A DNA stretch of 36,967 bases from an uncultured Clostridia bacterium (GTDB taxonomy: Bacteria > Bacillota > Clostridia > TANB77 > CAG-508). The notes beneath the pieces were generated by a model. It searched no databases and was not told where the DNA came from. It saw only the letters and a program-made list of their open reading frames with translations. Every line of letters begins with the position of its first letter. Position 1 is the stretch's first letter. Shown here one piece after another: positions 22,714 to 31,084 of this stretch. The translations under genes and the position numbers were made by a program. The DNA lies in NCBI GenBank assembly GCA_948560265.1, contig CAOXTD010000011.1, positions 1 to 36,967 on the forward strand, in the 5' to 3' direction.

Positions 22714-23556
22714 ATGAAACAATTTAAGAGCTTTTATAAGGAAGTAGGCGGAAATGAAGGTGGCAAGTGCAATTACCCTATAAGATTAGATACTTATCGG
22801 ATGTCGGTTGCAGCCATGACTGTAAATATTGCTATGCTAAATCCCTATTGAGCTTTAGAGGTTTATGGAATCCGGAAAATCCAAGTGTGGCCAATATTGA
22901 AAAACTAAAAAGGAAAATTAACAAATTACCTAAAGGAACAATAGTAAGGCTGGGCCGGGATGACTGATTGCTTCCAATCTGTAGAATTAACCAATAGAAT
23001 TACTTATAAAATTATTAAATACCTGAATAAAAGAAAAATAGGGTATTTGATAGTTACAAAGTCAGCTATTGTTGCAAATGATGAGTATCTAAAAATTTAT
23101 GATAAAGAACTGGCACATTTTCAAGTAACAGTTACTACTACAAATGATAGTAAGTCGCTTGAATATGAAAAAGCAACAGTTCCAAGTAAAAGAATAGAAG
23201 CAATAGAAAAGCTCTATAAAAATGGATTTGATGTACAAGTTAGATTAAGTCCTTTTATTTATGAATACATAGATTTTGAAATACTAAACAGCATAAAGTG
23301 CAATAAAATATTAGTTGAATTTTTACGAGTGAATCATTGGATCAAGCAATGGTTTGATATAGATTATTCAAACTATACTGTAAAACACGCAGGGTATGAG
23401 CATTTACCTTTAAGCATTAAAAAGCAATATCTACAAAAGATTACAGGCTTTGATCAAATAAGCATATGTGAAGATGTAGATGAACATTTTGAATACTGGA
23501 AAAGCAACATAAATCATAATAAAAAGGATTGTTGCAATTTAGGAGGATTAATATGA
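22714..23556 (+). CDS. Radical SAM protein, three +1 shifts at CGG
   Basis: Zero-frame reading from ATG 22714 (GAAAGGAG upstream) breaks at CGG 22798, again at CGG 22805 and at CGG 22956. Skipping each C gives LDTYGCGCSHDCKYCYAKSL, whose C32-x3-C36-x2-C39 is the [4Fe-4S] site of radical SAM enzymes, and VRLGGMTDCFQSVE, a conserved motif of phage/SPL-like radical SAM proteins. The composite is 279 residues and otherwise intact. The first two inserted C lie 7 bases apart around one codon. Radical SAM chemistry here, with ParB, ABC-GNAT and formyltransferase genes following, suggests nucleic-acid base modification. It overlaps the next gene by 4 bases. Confidence 0.88.
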
Positions 23557-24095
23557 AAATTGAAAAAGTAAACATTGATAGCGTTAAGGTTTATCCTAAT
23601 AATGCTAAAATTCACACAGCAGAACAAATTGAAGAAATAAAAAAATCAATGCAGGAATTTGGAAACAATGATCCAATTTCTATTGATGAAAATGGATTTA
23701 TTATTGAGGGCGAGGGCCGTTATTTAGCACAAAAAGATATGGGACTTAAAGAAATAGAGGTTATAAGATTAACACATTTATCTGAAGAACAAAAAGTTGC
23801 ATATATGCTTGTGCATAATAAACTAACTATGAATACAGGCTTTGATATTGATTTACTAGAGGAGGAACTAGCAAAAATATCTAGTATTGATATGAAGGAC
23901 TTTGAATTCGACATAAAGGAACTAGAAGAGGAATTAGACAATAGAGATAAGGAAGCAAATGCTGCCACAGAAAGTAGCTTTAATTATAAAGAGCAATATG
24001 GAGTAATAGTTATATGTAAAGATGAAGCAGACCAGGAGAAAGTATATAATGAGTTATTAGAAAAAGGCTACGAATGTAAGGTGGTGACAACCTAA
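23553..24095 (+). CDS. ParB/sulfiredoxin-fold protein
   Basis: 180 residues from ATG 23553 (AGGAGG 5 bases upstream). KVYPNNAKIHTAEQIEEIKK, GNNDPISIDENGFIIEGEGR and LAQKDMGLKEIEVIRLTHLS show the ParB N-terminal nuclease-like fold with the G-E-G-R nucleotide-binding loop (GHGR in relatives). EQKVAYMLVHNKLTMNTGFD follows the usual pattern. The C-terminus is acidic. Phage members of this fold often sit with DNA methyltransferases or hypermodification enzymes and are thought to be ATP/CTP-using. It is coupled to the radical SAM and ABC genes by overlaps. Confidence 0.85.
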   Translation: MKIEKVNIDSVKVYPNNAKIHTAEQIEEIKKSMQEFGNNDPISIDENGFIIEGEGRYLAQKDMGLKEIEVIRLTHLSEEQKVAYMLVHNKLTMNTGFDIDLLEEELAKISSIDMKDFEFDIKELEEELDNRDKEANAATESSFNYKEQYGVIVICKDEADQEKVYNELLEKGYECKVVTT

Positions 24096-25240
24096 TGGGA
24101 AAGACAACTAAAATAGAAATACACAATAGAGTCCAGGATTTCAATAGTTATAGAGCAGCAAGAGTAAAGTCATTATTTAATGCAGAAAGTGGCTGCAATT
24201 TTGATTTGGAAGCAGAAATAGATTTATCAGGAGAATGGCAAATTGGAGTTGTAGTTGGCCCAAGTGGAAGCGGAAAGTCTAGCATAGGAAAAGTTATATT
24301 TGGCGAAAATCTTATTCACGATTATACAAAAGGATGGTCTGCAGATAAACCAATAATAGATGAAATTGCACCAAATGGAGATTTTAACGAGGTAACAGGA
24401 GCTCTTGCAAATGTTGGATTAGGAGATGTACCAGCGTGGCTACGACCATTTAGGGTACTATCTAATGGAGAACAGTTTAGAGCAGGACTAGCAAGGCTAA
24501 TTTGTGAAAAACCGGAAAAGGTTGTAGTAGATGAGTTTACATCTGTAATAGATAGACAAATAGCAAGAATTGGATCACAAGCATTTCAAAAGGCTTGGCG
24601 AAGAACAAATCCAAATGGAAAGGTGGTGTTATTAACCCCACACTATGATATTTTAGACTGGGTTAAGCCCGACTGGGTATTTGATACAAAAACAAAAATA
24701 TTCGAGCGTGGGTTGGCCAGGCAAAGACCAAAAATTGACCTACAAGTATTCAAGGTCGACCAAAGTTACTGGAAATATTTTAAACCACATTATTATTTAG
24801 ATTTACCGATGCCGCCTTGTGCGGAGTATTTTATTGGAGTAGTAGATGGAGAACTAGCTTGTCATGTAGCAGTTGCTCCTTTTTTTACTTCCAAAGGATA
24901 TAGAGCTACAAGGTTAGTGACAATGCCAGAGTGGCAGGGTGCAGGTGTAGGAGTGAGATTTTTAGAATGGATTGCTCAGTATCATTTAGAAGGTAATGGA
25001 AGGTGTAATAGAAAGTATCCTACATACTTTCATACATCTCATCCACAATTATGTATGGCATTAAGAAAAAGCAAAAAATGGGTACAAACAAGTGCAAACC
25101 TATACGGCGGAAACAAATCTAAAAGTGCAAAATCTATAACAAAATCTAGAATAAAGCATAATGGAGAAATGACAGGATGCGGATCCGGATATGGTGGACA
25201 TTTTAGAGCAGTTCAAGGTTTCAAATATATAGGAGGATAA
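24095..25240 (+). CDS. ABC-type ATPase fused to GNAT/Mom-like transferase domain
   Basis: 381 residues in two parts. Residues 1-205 are an ABC-class ATPase without membrane partner: Walker A GPSGSGKS (55-62), signature LSNGEQFRAGLARL (122-135), Walker B KVVVDEF (142-148), and LLTPHYD as H-loop. Residues 215-381 (FKPHYYLDLPMPPCAEYF, FIGVVDGELACHVAVAPF, RLVTMPEWQGAGVG) follow the acyl-CoA-transferase fold with the Q-x-x-GxG/A loop, and the FxPHYYL entry resembles Mu Mom-type proteins that modify adenine. A role in post-replicative DNA modification is inferred from fold and neighbours. TAATG overlap with the ParB-like gene. Confidence 0.82.
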   Translation: MGKTTKIEIHNRVQDFNSYRAARVKSLFNAESGCNFDLEAEIDLSGEWQIGVVVGPSGSGKSSIGKVIFGENLIHDYTKGWSADKPIIDEIAPNGDFNEVTGALANVGLGDVPAWLRPFRVLSNGEQFRAGLARLICEKPEKVVVDEFTSVIDRQIARIGSQAFQKAWRRTNPNGKVVLLTPHYDILDWVKPDWVFDTKTKIFERGLARQRPKIDLQVFKVDQSYWKYFKPHYYLDLPMPPCAEYFIGVVDGELACHVAVAPFFTSKGYRATRLVTMPEWQGAGVGVRFLEWIAQYHLEGNGRCNRKYPTYFHTSHPQLCMALRKSKKWVQTSANLYGGNKSKSAKSITKSRIKHNGEMTGCGSGYGGHFRAVQGFKYIGG

Positions 25241-25246
25241 TGTGAT

Positions 25247-25885
25247 ATGAATATTTTTATATGTGGTCAAAAGAGCTTTGGAAAAGAAGTATTAAAGGCT
25301 TTGTACGAAAGAGGTCATAATATAGTTGGAGTTGCTCCACCACCACAGGAGAAATATTACGATAAAATGCAAGGGTATGCTATCAAGTTGGGAATTCCAG
25401 TTATTAGCGATTGTGATAAGTTAGTTTCACGAGATATACCAGAAAATACAGATTTAGTAGTTGCTGCACATTCGCATTGGTATATTTCTACCAAAATAAG
25501 AGAAAAGGCTAAATATGGAGCAATAGGTTTCCATCCATCATTACTGCCAAGACATCGTGGACAAGATGCAGTAAGATGGACAGTAGCAATGGGAGAAGCT
25601 ATAACTGGTGCAACAGTTTTTTGGCTTGATGACTCAGTAGATGGAGGAGAAATATTTTTACAAAGAGCAATTCATGTAAGTAAAAAGTGGGACTATCACG
25701 ATTTATGGAAGCAAATATTTCCTATTGGTGTAGAAATGATATGCGAAGCAGTAGAAAACATAGAAAAAGGTAACATTATAAAAATGCCGCAAGATAATCA
25801 ATTTGCAACATGGGAGCCTTCTTTTACCAATACAAGACTAAAAAGAAATGAATTATTACAAATTGGTAATGGATTAAATGTATGA
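25247..25885 (+). CDS. Formyltransferase-fold protein
   Basis: 212 residues. IGFHPSLLPRHRGQDAVRW and GATVFWLDDSVDGGEIFLQ match the catalytic core of 10-formyl-THF-dependent formyltransferases (methionyl-tRNA and amino-sugar formyltransferases). The catalytic His (FHPS) and Asp (DDSVDGG) are present. The asparagine two residues before the His is Gly here (AIGFH instead of INxH), so catalysis or substrate may differ. It lacks the C-terminal tRNA-binding domain. As last gene of the cassette it could formylate a modified base or amino group; this is inference. Confidence 0.82.
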   Translation: MNIFICGQKSFGKEVLKALYERGHNIVGVAPPPQEKYYDKMQGYAIKLGIPVISDCDKLVSRDIPENTDLVVAAHSHWYISTKIREKAKYGAIGFHPSLLPRHRGQDAVRWTVAMGEAITGATVFWLDDSVDGGEIFLQRAIHVSKKWDYHDLWKQIFPIGVEMICEAVENIEKGNIIKMPQDNQFATWEPSFTNTRLKRNELLQIGNGLNV

Positions 25886-25904
25886 AAGCAGGTGGTGAGA
25901 TGGT

Positions 25905-26644
25905 GTGATAGATAAAAGTAAGATTCCTAAAATAAAAAAGGATTATATGGATCGGGGCCACATACAAAGCAATAATGAACAAATATACTATCACACAAAG
26001 CGAACTGGTATATTTAATTCAAAAGAGCAAATGGAAAAGGAAAAGTAACAGAAGTAAAGTGCAAAAAGGAAATAAAAATGCAGTAGGAAATAAAGGTGGT
26101 CCTGGAGCAGAACAAGAAAATAAAAATGCATTAAAAACCCGGAGAATTTGAAAATGTATTCTCTGGGATTTTTTCTGAGGATGAACTAAAAGTTTATAGT
26201 GAAGCTGAAGAAGATAAGAAAAAATTATTATTAGAAGAAATAGCAATAGCAAGAATTCGAGAAAGAAGAATGCTAGAAAGAATAAAAAAACTGAATGATG
26301 GCAAAGACATGACCATAAATACAATGTCAAAAATAAATTACCAAAATGTAGGATATAACAAAGAAAATTCTGCAACAACAACTACACAAGCTGAAAACAC
26401 AATAGTTGCTATCCAAAGAATAGAAGAATCACTTACCAGAGTGCAAGAGCACAAAAGAAGATGTATAGAGTCATTACACAAAATGGATATTGATGACAAT
26501 AGGTTAGAATTAGAACTTATGAAAATGGAGATAGAAGCGGCAAAAGAATCCGGAGAATATGAAAACCAGGATAATGGAGAAGCATTAATAGAAGCTCTAA
26601 ATCTAAAAGCAAAGGAAGTGTGGGCAGATGAAAATACTGAATAA
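25905..26644 (+). CDS. terS: Terminase small subunit, two +1 shifts at CGG
   Basis: Recognises phage DNA for packaging. From GTG 25905 (AGGTGG upstream) the reading IDKSKIPKIKKDYMD meets CGG 25953 and is open only after skipping its C: GATYKAIMNKYTITQSELVY and on through the HTH, then KGNKNAVGNKGGPGAEQENK. A second CGG at 26140 (ACC CGG AGA ATT TGA) again needs one base skipped to give LKTGEFENVFSGIFSEDEL, the conserved glycine after NKNALK. The composite has 245 residues, the size of PBSX-type TerS, and overlaps terL by 17 bases. Without recoding no functional TerS can be made. Confidence 0.87.
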
Positions 26645-28022
26645 AAGCAATCTTCCTATAAAGGAAAGAATTTCTAACCTAAAAAAGAAGATAATGTCAA
26701 ATGCTGTCGAATTAAGAAAAAGAATAAGAAATGGAACAGTATTTCAATTCAAGCCATTTAGTGTAAAGCAAACGAAAGTATTGACATGGTGGACCGATGA
26801 AAGTCCAATGAAAAACCATAATGGAATAATTGCTGATGGAGCAATTAGAGCAGGAAAAACCTTATGTATGTCATTATCATTTGTAATATGGGCAATGGCC
26901 AAATTTAATGGCCAGAACTTTATTATGGCAGGTAAGACAGTGGGTGCATTTAGAAGAAATGTTTTATTCTGGTTAAAACTAATGCTAAAAGCACAGGGAT
27001 ATAAAGTAAAAGATAGAAGATCCGACAATTATGTAGAAATATCAAAAGGCGACAAAATGAATTACTTTTATATCTTTGGTGGTAAAGATGAACGAAGCCA
27101 AGATTTAGTACAAGGTATTACTGCAGCAGGTGTATTCCTAGATGAGGTTGCACTTATGCCAGAGTCATTTGTTAATCAAGCATTGGCCCGTTGTAGTGTT
27201 GAAGGATCTAAATATTGGTTTAACTGTAACCCTGAAGGACCAAATCACTGGTTTAAGGTGGAATGGATCGACAAGGCAGCAGAAAAGAAAATACTATATC
27301 TTCATTTTACAATGGAGGATAACTTAAGTTTATCTGAAGAAGTAAAAGCAAGGTATCGTAGTATGTTTGTAGGAATATTTTATCAGCGTTTTATATTAGG
27401 ATTATGGGTACTTGCTGAGGGTATTATATATCCTAACTTTAGGAAAGAAAGGCATACTATAAAATATAGCGATTTACCATCAAGTTTTGATTATTACTAT
27501 GTACCAAGCGATTATGGTATCACTAATCCACAGGTATTTTTACTTTGTGGAATAAAGTACATAAAAGAAAAGCCACATGTTTATATACTGAAGGAGTATT
27601 ACAATAAAGGAACAGATGAAAAAATAAAAACAGACACATTATTTTTACAAGACTATTTGAAATTTATAGGAGACTTGAAAGTAAGAAAAACAATTATAGA
27701 TCCAAGTGCTACATCTCTTATAAACTTATTTAAGCAAAACAATATTGAAGTAAAAGAAGCAGATAATGCAGTTATAGATGGTATCAATTTGGTACTGTCT
27801 TTTTTAGAGGAAGAAAGAATACATATCGTAGCTGAGAATTGCCCTAATCTTTTAAGGGAATTTGCAAGTTACATTTGGGATAGTAAAGCACAAGAAAGAG
27901 GCGAGGATAAACCTGTTAAGGAAAATGACCACGCACTTGATGCATTAAGATACCTATTACAAACATTATTCCCAATTAAGAGAAAAGGTGCATATTTTTA
28001 TGCAAATAAAGGAGTGAGATAA
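26628..28022 (+). CDS. terL: Terminase large subunit (PBSX type)
   Basis: 464 residues. ATPase domain: Walker A GAIRAGKT (71-78), Walker B GVFLDEVALM (168-177), coupling motif near WFNCNPEGPNHWF. RNaseH-like nuclease domain: Asp residues in PSDYG, IIDPSA and DHALDALRY. It drives ATP-dependent packaging and cuts the concatemer. ATG 26628 gives the overlap with terS; an ATG at 26694 is possible but has no better ribosome binding site. Confidence 0.95.
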   Translation: MKILNKSNLPIKERISNLKKKIMSNAVELRKRIRNGTVFQFKPFSVKQTKVLTWWTDESPMKNHNGIIADGAIRAGKTLCMSLSFVIWAMAKFNGQNFIMAGKTVGAFRRNVLFWLKLMLKAQGYKVKDRRSDNYVEISKGDKMNYFYIFGGKDERSQDLVQGITAAGVFLDEVALMPESFVNQALARCSVEGSKYWFNCNPEGPNHWFKVEWIDKAAEKKILYLHFTMEDNLSLSEEVKARYRSMFVGIFYQRFILGLWVLAEGIIYPNFRKERHTIKYSDLPSSFDYYYVPSDYGITNPQVFLLCGIKYIKEKPHVYILKEYYNKGTDEKIKTDTLFLQDYLKFIGDLKVRKTIIDPSATSLINLFKQNNIEVKEADNAVIDGINLVLSFLEEERIHIVAENCPNLLREFASYIWDSKAQERGEDKPVKENDHALDALRYLLQTLFPIKRKGAYFYANKGVR

Positions 28023-28026
28023 CGAA

Positions 28027-29568
28027 ATGATATCGGAAATGGAAAAAGTTGATTTTATCCTAAAGGAAGGATTAAAAAAAGGAATGGTGCTTTCTAAATT
28101 TGTAAAAACGCAAATAGATGAATTTAAGCACTCAGATGAATATGAGCATATGCAAATAGGCTCTAGATATTATAAAAATAATGGAGACATTAAGGATAAA
28201 GAAAGAATATACATAGATGAAAATGGGCAAGAGCAGGTATCTCCACATGCACAAAATTTTAAGCTACATCATTCTATTTTGTATAAAATGATAAATCAAA
28301 AGGCTGGATATTTATTAAGAAAAAAGCCCACTGTAAAGCAAGTTATAGAAAAAGATGAAAAGGAAGATCCCGACTATAAAGAAATACTAAAAGGAATATT
28401 TAATAATAAAATGCACAAAAGACTAAAATATACCTTGATAGAAGCAGTAAAAAGGGGTATAGCGTGGTGGCAACTATACATAGATGAAAAAGGGGACTTT
28501 AAGGTAAGATTAAGGTATGCTACTAGAATAGTACCAATATGGGAAGATGAAGAACACGAAGTTCTTGCAGCTGTTATAATGTTTTATGATGTAGAGGTAT
28601 ATACAACTGAAGAACAAAAAGAAAAGAGGACAAAAGTTGAATATTGGGACTTGGAAGGTGTACGATATTATATTTATGATGGAGAAAACTTAATCGAAGA
28701 TGTAGAAGAAGTTGAAAAAAGAAAAGAACTATTTATAAAAAAGGATAGCGAGCAGATTAGCATATTAGGGCATTTTGCAGTTGATGGAAAACCACAACTA
28801 TGGGACAAGATGCCATTTATTTATTGGAAGTATAATGGAGAGGAATTACCTTTAATATATTTCTTGAAAACTTTAATAGATGCATATGATTATTTGTGTA
28901 GTAGGACAGCAGATGCTATATATGAAACTCCAGATGGCGTAAATGTTGTTAAAAATTATGCGGAAGAGCCAAAGACTTTCCAGAAAAATTTACAGACATT
29001 TACCACAGTATTTTTAGATGCTGATGGCGAGTACGATAGAAAAGGCATAAAAATAGAAATAGAAGCATTTAAGGTATTTATAGAACAACTACGAAAGGAT
29101 ATATATGAATGTGGATTTTGTGTTGATACACAAAGCGAAAAATTTGGAACACAAGAATCAGGTGTAGCAATAAAACAATTATATGCCGACTTAGATCTAG
29201 ACTGTAGCAATATTGAAACAGAATTCAAAAGCAGTTTAGAATATTTTATGTATTTTGCTAATAGCTGGGCACAGGGAACAACAGGCAAAGACTATATGGA
29301 GAATGAAGTTGAATTAGTATTAAATAAAACTATGACAGTAAATGAAAAAGAATTAATTGAGAATTGTAAAAACTCTGTAGGAATAATAAGTAATGCAACA
29401 ACCAGAGCACATCACCCATGGGTTAGCGATGAAGAAGATGAAAAAGAAAAAATGGACACAGAAGCGGAGGAAGAGCAAAAGAAATTAGATCAGGAATTAA
29501 ATAATCAGTTAAAACAACTAAAGCAAGAAGGTGGCAACAAGACTAATAAAGAAAATGGTGATGCCTAA
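28027..29568 (+). CDS. Portal protein (SPP1 gp6-like)
   Basis: 513 residues, the normal size for SPP1/PBSX-type portals. SRYYKNNGDIKDKERIYID, NKMHKRLKYTLIEAVKRGIA and the later ETPDGVNVVKNYAEEP stretch mark the family. The C-terminus is a charged helical tail. It forms the dodecameric DNA entry ring. ATG is 5 bases after the terL stop, and TAATG overlaps the next gene. Confidence 0.92.
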   Translation: MISEMEKVDFILKEGLKKGMVLSKFVKTQIDEFKHSDEYEHMQIGSRYYKNNGDIKDKERIYIDENGQEQVSPHAQNFKLHHSILYKMINQKAGYLLRKKPTVKQVIEKDEKEDPDYKEILKGIFNNKMHKRLKYTLIEAVKRGIAWWQLYIDEKGDFKVRLRYATRIVPIWEDEEHEVLAAVIMFYDVEVYTTEEQKEKRTKVEYWDLEGVRYYIYDGENLIEDVEEVEKRKELFIKKDSEQISILGHFAVDGKPQLWDKMPFIYWKYNGEELPLIYFLKTLIDAYDYLCSRTADAIYETPDGVNVVKNYAEEPKTFQKNLQTFTTVFLDADGEYDRKGIKIEIEAFKVFIEQLRKDIYECGFCVDTQSEKFGTQESGVAIKQLYADLDLDCSNIETEFKSSLEYFMYFANSWAQGTTGKDYMENEVELVLNKTMTVNEKELIENCKNSVGIISNATTRAHHPWVSDEEDEKEKMDTEAEEEQKKLDQELNNQLKQLKQEGGNKTNKENGDA

Positions 29569-30596
29569 TGGAAAAAGACTATTGGATTAAAAGATTTGAA
29601 TATTTGGAAAAAATGCAGATGGTAAATGAATCTAAATATATGGAAGAACTAACAAGGCAATATGTGGTAGCATTAGAAAAAATAAAAAAAGAAATACAAC
29701 AATGGTTTATTAGATTCTCAGTTAATAATCAAATATCACTTCAAGAAGCAAAAAAATGGTTAGATAGTAGTGAACTGAATGAACTAAAATGGGACATAAA
29801 CGAATATATAAAATATGGAAAAGAAAATGGAATAGATCTAATATGGAGAAAAGAGTTAGAAAATGCAAGTGCAAAAGTACATATTTCAAGGCTAAATGAA
29901 CTAATGATCCAAATTAAAGAACAGGTAGAGAAATTATATACTCTCCAGGAGGAAGATACCTCAAAATTTATTATTGACAGTTATAAGGATACTTACTATA
30001 CAACAGCATATGAATTGCAGAAAGGGTATAATGTAGGTTTTAATATAAATGTATTAGATGATATATTAATTAAAAAGCTAATATCTAAACCATGGGCAAC
30101 TGATAATATGACATTTTCTGATAGAATATGGAAGAATAAAAAAGAACTAATACATATATTAGAAAATGATTTAACCCAGTCTATATTAAAAGGAGAAGCA
30201 CCTGATCAAGTTATAGAAAAAATTTCAAAGACATTTAAGACAAGCCGAAGCAAAGCAGGAAGATTAGTAATGACTGAATCAGCATTTTTTTCAAGTGCTG
30301 CAAGAAAAGACTGCTTTAATGATTTGTGGGTACAAAAATATGAAATTGTTGCAACTTTAGATTCTCATACATCAGATATCTGTAGAGAACTAGATGGAAA
30401 AGTATTTGATATGAAAGATTACGAGCCAGGAGTAACCGCTCCACCATTTCATGTATGGTGTAGAAGTACAACAGCTCCATGGTTTGAAGATGAATTCGAA
30501 TTTGGAGAAAGGGCAGCTCGTAATACAAATGGAAAAACATATTATATACCAGGAAATATTATATATGATGACTGGTATAAAAGATTTGTTGCATAA
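29568..30596 (+). CDS. Minor head protein, MuF/SPP1 gp7-like
   Basis: 342 residues. A helical N-terminal two thirds precedes the MuF domain: TSRSKAGRLVMTESAFFSSA, then ATLDSHTSDICRELDGKVF and APPFHVWCRSTTAPWFED. The H-W-C-R motif is the family signature. It is placed between portal and scaffold, as in SPP1, and is probably packaged with DNA. A run of non-coding sequence follows. Confidence 0.92.
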   Translation: MEKDYWIKRFEYLEKMQMVNESKYMEELTRQYVVALEKIKKEIQQWFIRFSVNNQISLQEAKKWLDSSELNELKWDINEYIKYGKENGIDLIWRKELENASAKVHISRLNELMIQIKEQVEKLYTLQEEDTSKFIIDSYKDTYYTTAYELQKGYNVGFNINVLDDILIKKLISKPWATDNMTFSDRIWKNKKELIHILENDLTQSILKGEAPDQVIEKISKTFKTSRSKAGRLVMTESAFFSSAARKDCFNDLWVQKYEIVATLDSHTSDICRELDGKVFDMKDYEPGVTAPPFHVWCRSTTAPWFEDEFEFGERAARNTNGKTYYIPGNIIYDDWYKRFVA

Positions 30597-30600
30597 TAAC

Positions 30601-30960
30601 TATGTGGTGGCGGAATAGACAAGTCAAGTTCCACTTGATTTGGTAAAACTAAATGGCGGTTAAGGACGAAAGTAGCACAATGCAAAACATAGTGCGAAAT
30701 GGAAAAAGTCTGAAAGTCGAAAGGCAAACGACATAGCGGTAAAAGCGAGAGGATGTCGGTATAGTGAAGTTCGAATCTCACTAATCGCTAAATGGTAATA
30801 GTAGACGCTCTTAAAACCAATCCCATTTGTGACATTATGGGGCTCATTCAAGGAAAGCTGTTATTGGTTAACTGAAGGCTTTTATGTAGGGTGCAAATCC
30901 CTGCCCACATTAATTAAATATGTTATTAAACTTAGGCATCTTAAGGGGTGTCTATTTTTT
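30601..30960 (+). ncRNA. Candidate structured RNA with tRNA-like arms
   Basis: No credible reading frame exists between 30597 and 31084. Visible structure: a 6-bp closing helix (30602-30607 with 30905-30910), an anticodon-like arm with 7-base loop GTTCCAC (stem 30623-30627/30635-30639), a 6-bp stem CGACAT/ATGTCG (30729-30734/30753-30758), an arm with GTTCGAATC (30763-30782), a T-arm-like TAGGG-TGCAAAT-CCCTG (30887-30903), and a terminator ending at 30960. No complete cloverleaf could be drawn. It may be a phage structured RNA or a degenerate tRNA cluster. CGG occurs four times in it. Confidence 0.45.
30933..30960 (+). terminator. Terminator within the late operon
   Basis: An 8-bp stem TAGGCATC/GGTGTCTA (30933-30940 with 30947-30954, G-U pairs included), a 6-base loop and T6. 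It lies between the head gene and the scaffold gene and would end the candidate RNA. Confidence 0.7.
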
Positions 30961-31084
30961 ATATTAAAAATTGGTCAAGTGGTAGACCTATATTTTAATT
31001 GCCACTATAACGATGAAATACGGAAGATGGAGAACTGCCTAAAAAAGCCTAGTATGACAAAGTTATAAAATGAAAGGAGCAACT

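Noticed and set aside
12853..26140. The seven frame breaks as ordinary pseudogene decay
   Set aside because: All are single C insertions directly before an in-phase GGN codon, with no other stop or deletion in the affected genes. Random decay would not repeat this pattern. A systematic sequencing artefact is not excluded.
30601..30680. A complete tRNA-Gly or tRNA-Leu gene at the left of the non-coding stretch
   Set aside because: The D-arm is too short and no T-arm follows at the right distance; only isolated arms fit.
30719..30760. tmRNA-like tag start (GCA AAC GAC, Ala-Asn-Asp) near 30724
   Set aside because: No following tag with a double-alanine end and stop, and no tmRNA 5' consensus or complete tRNA-like domain could be drawn.
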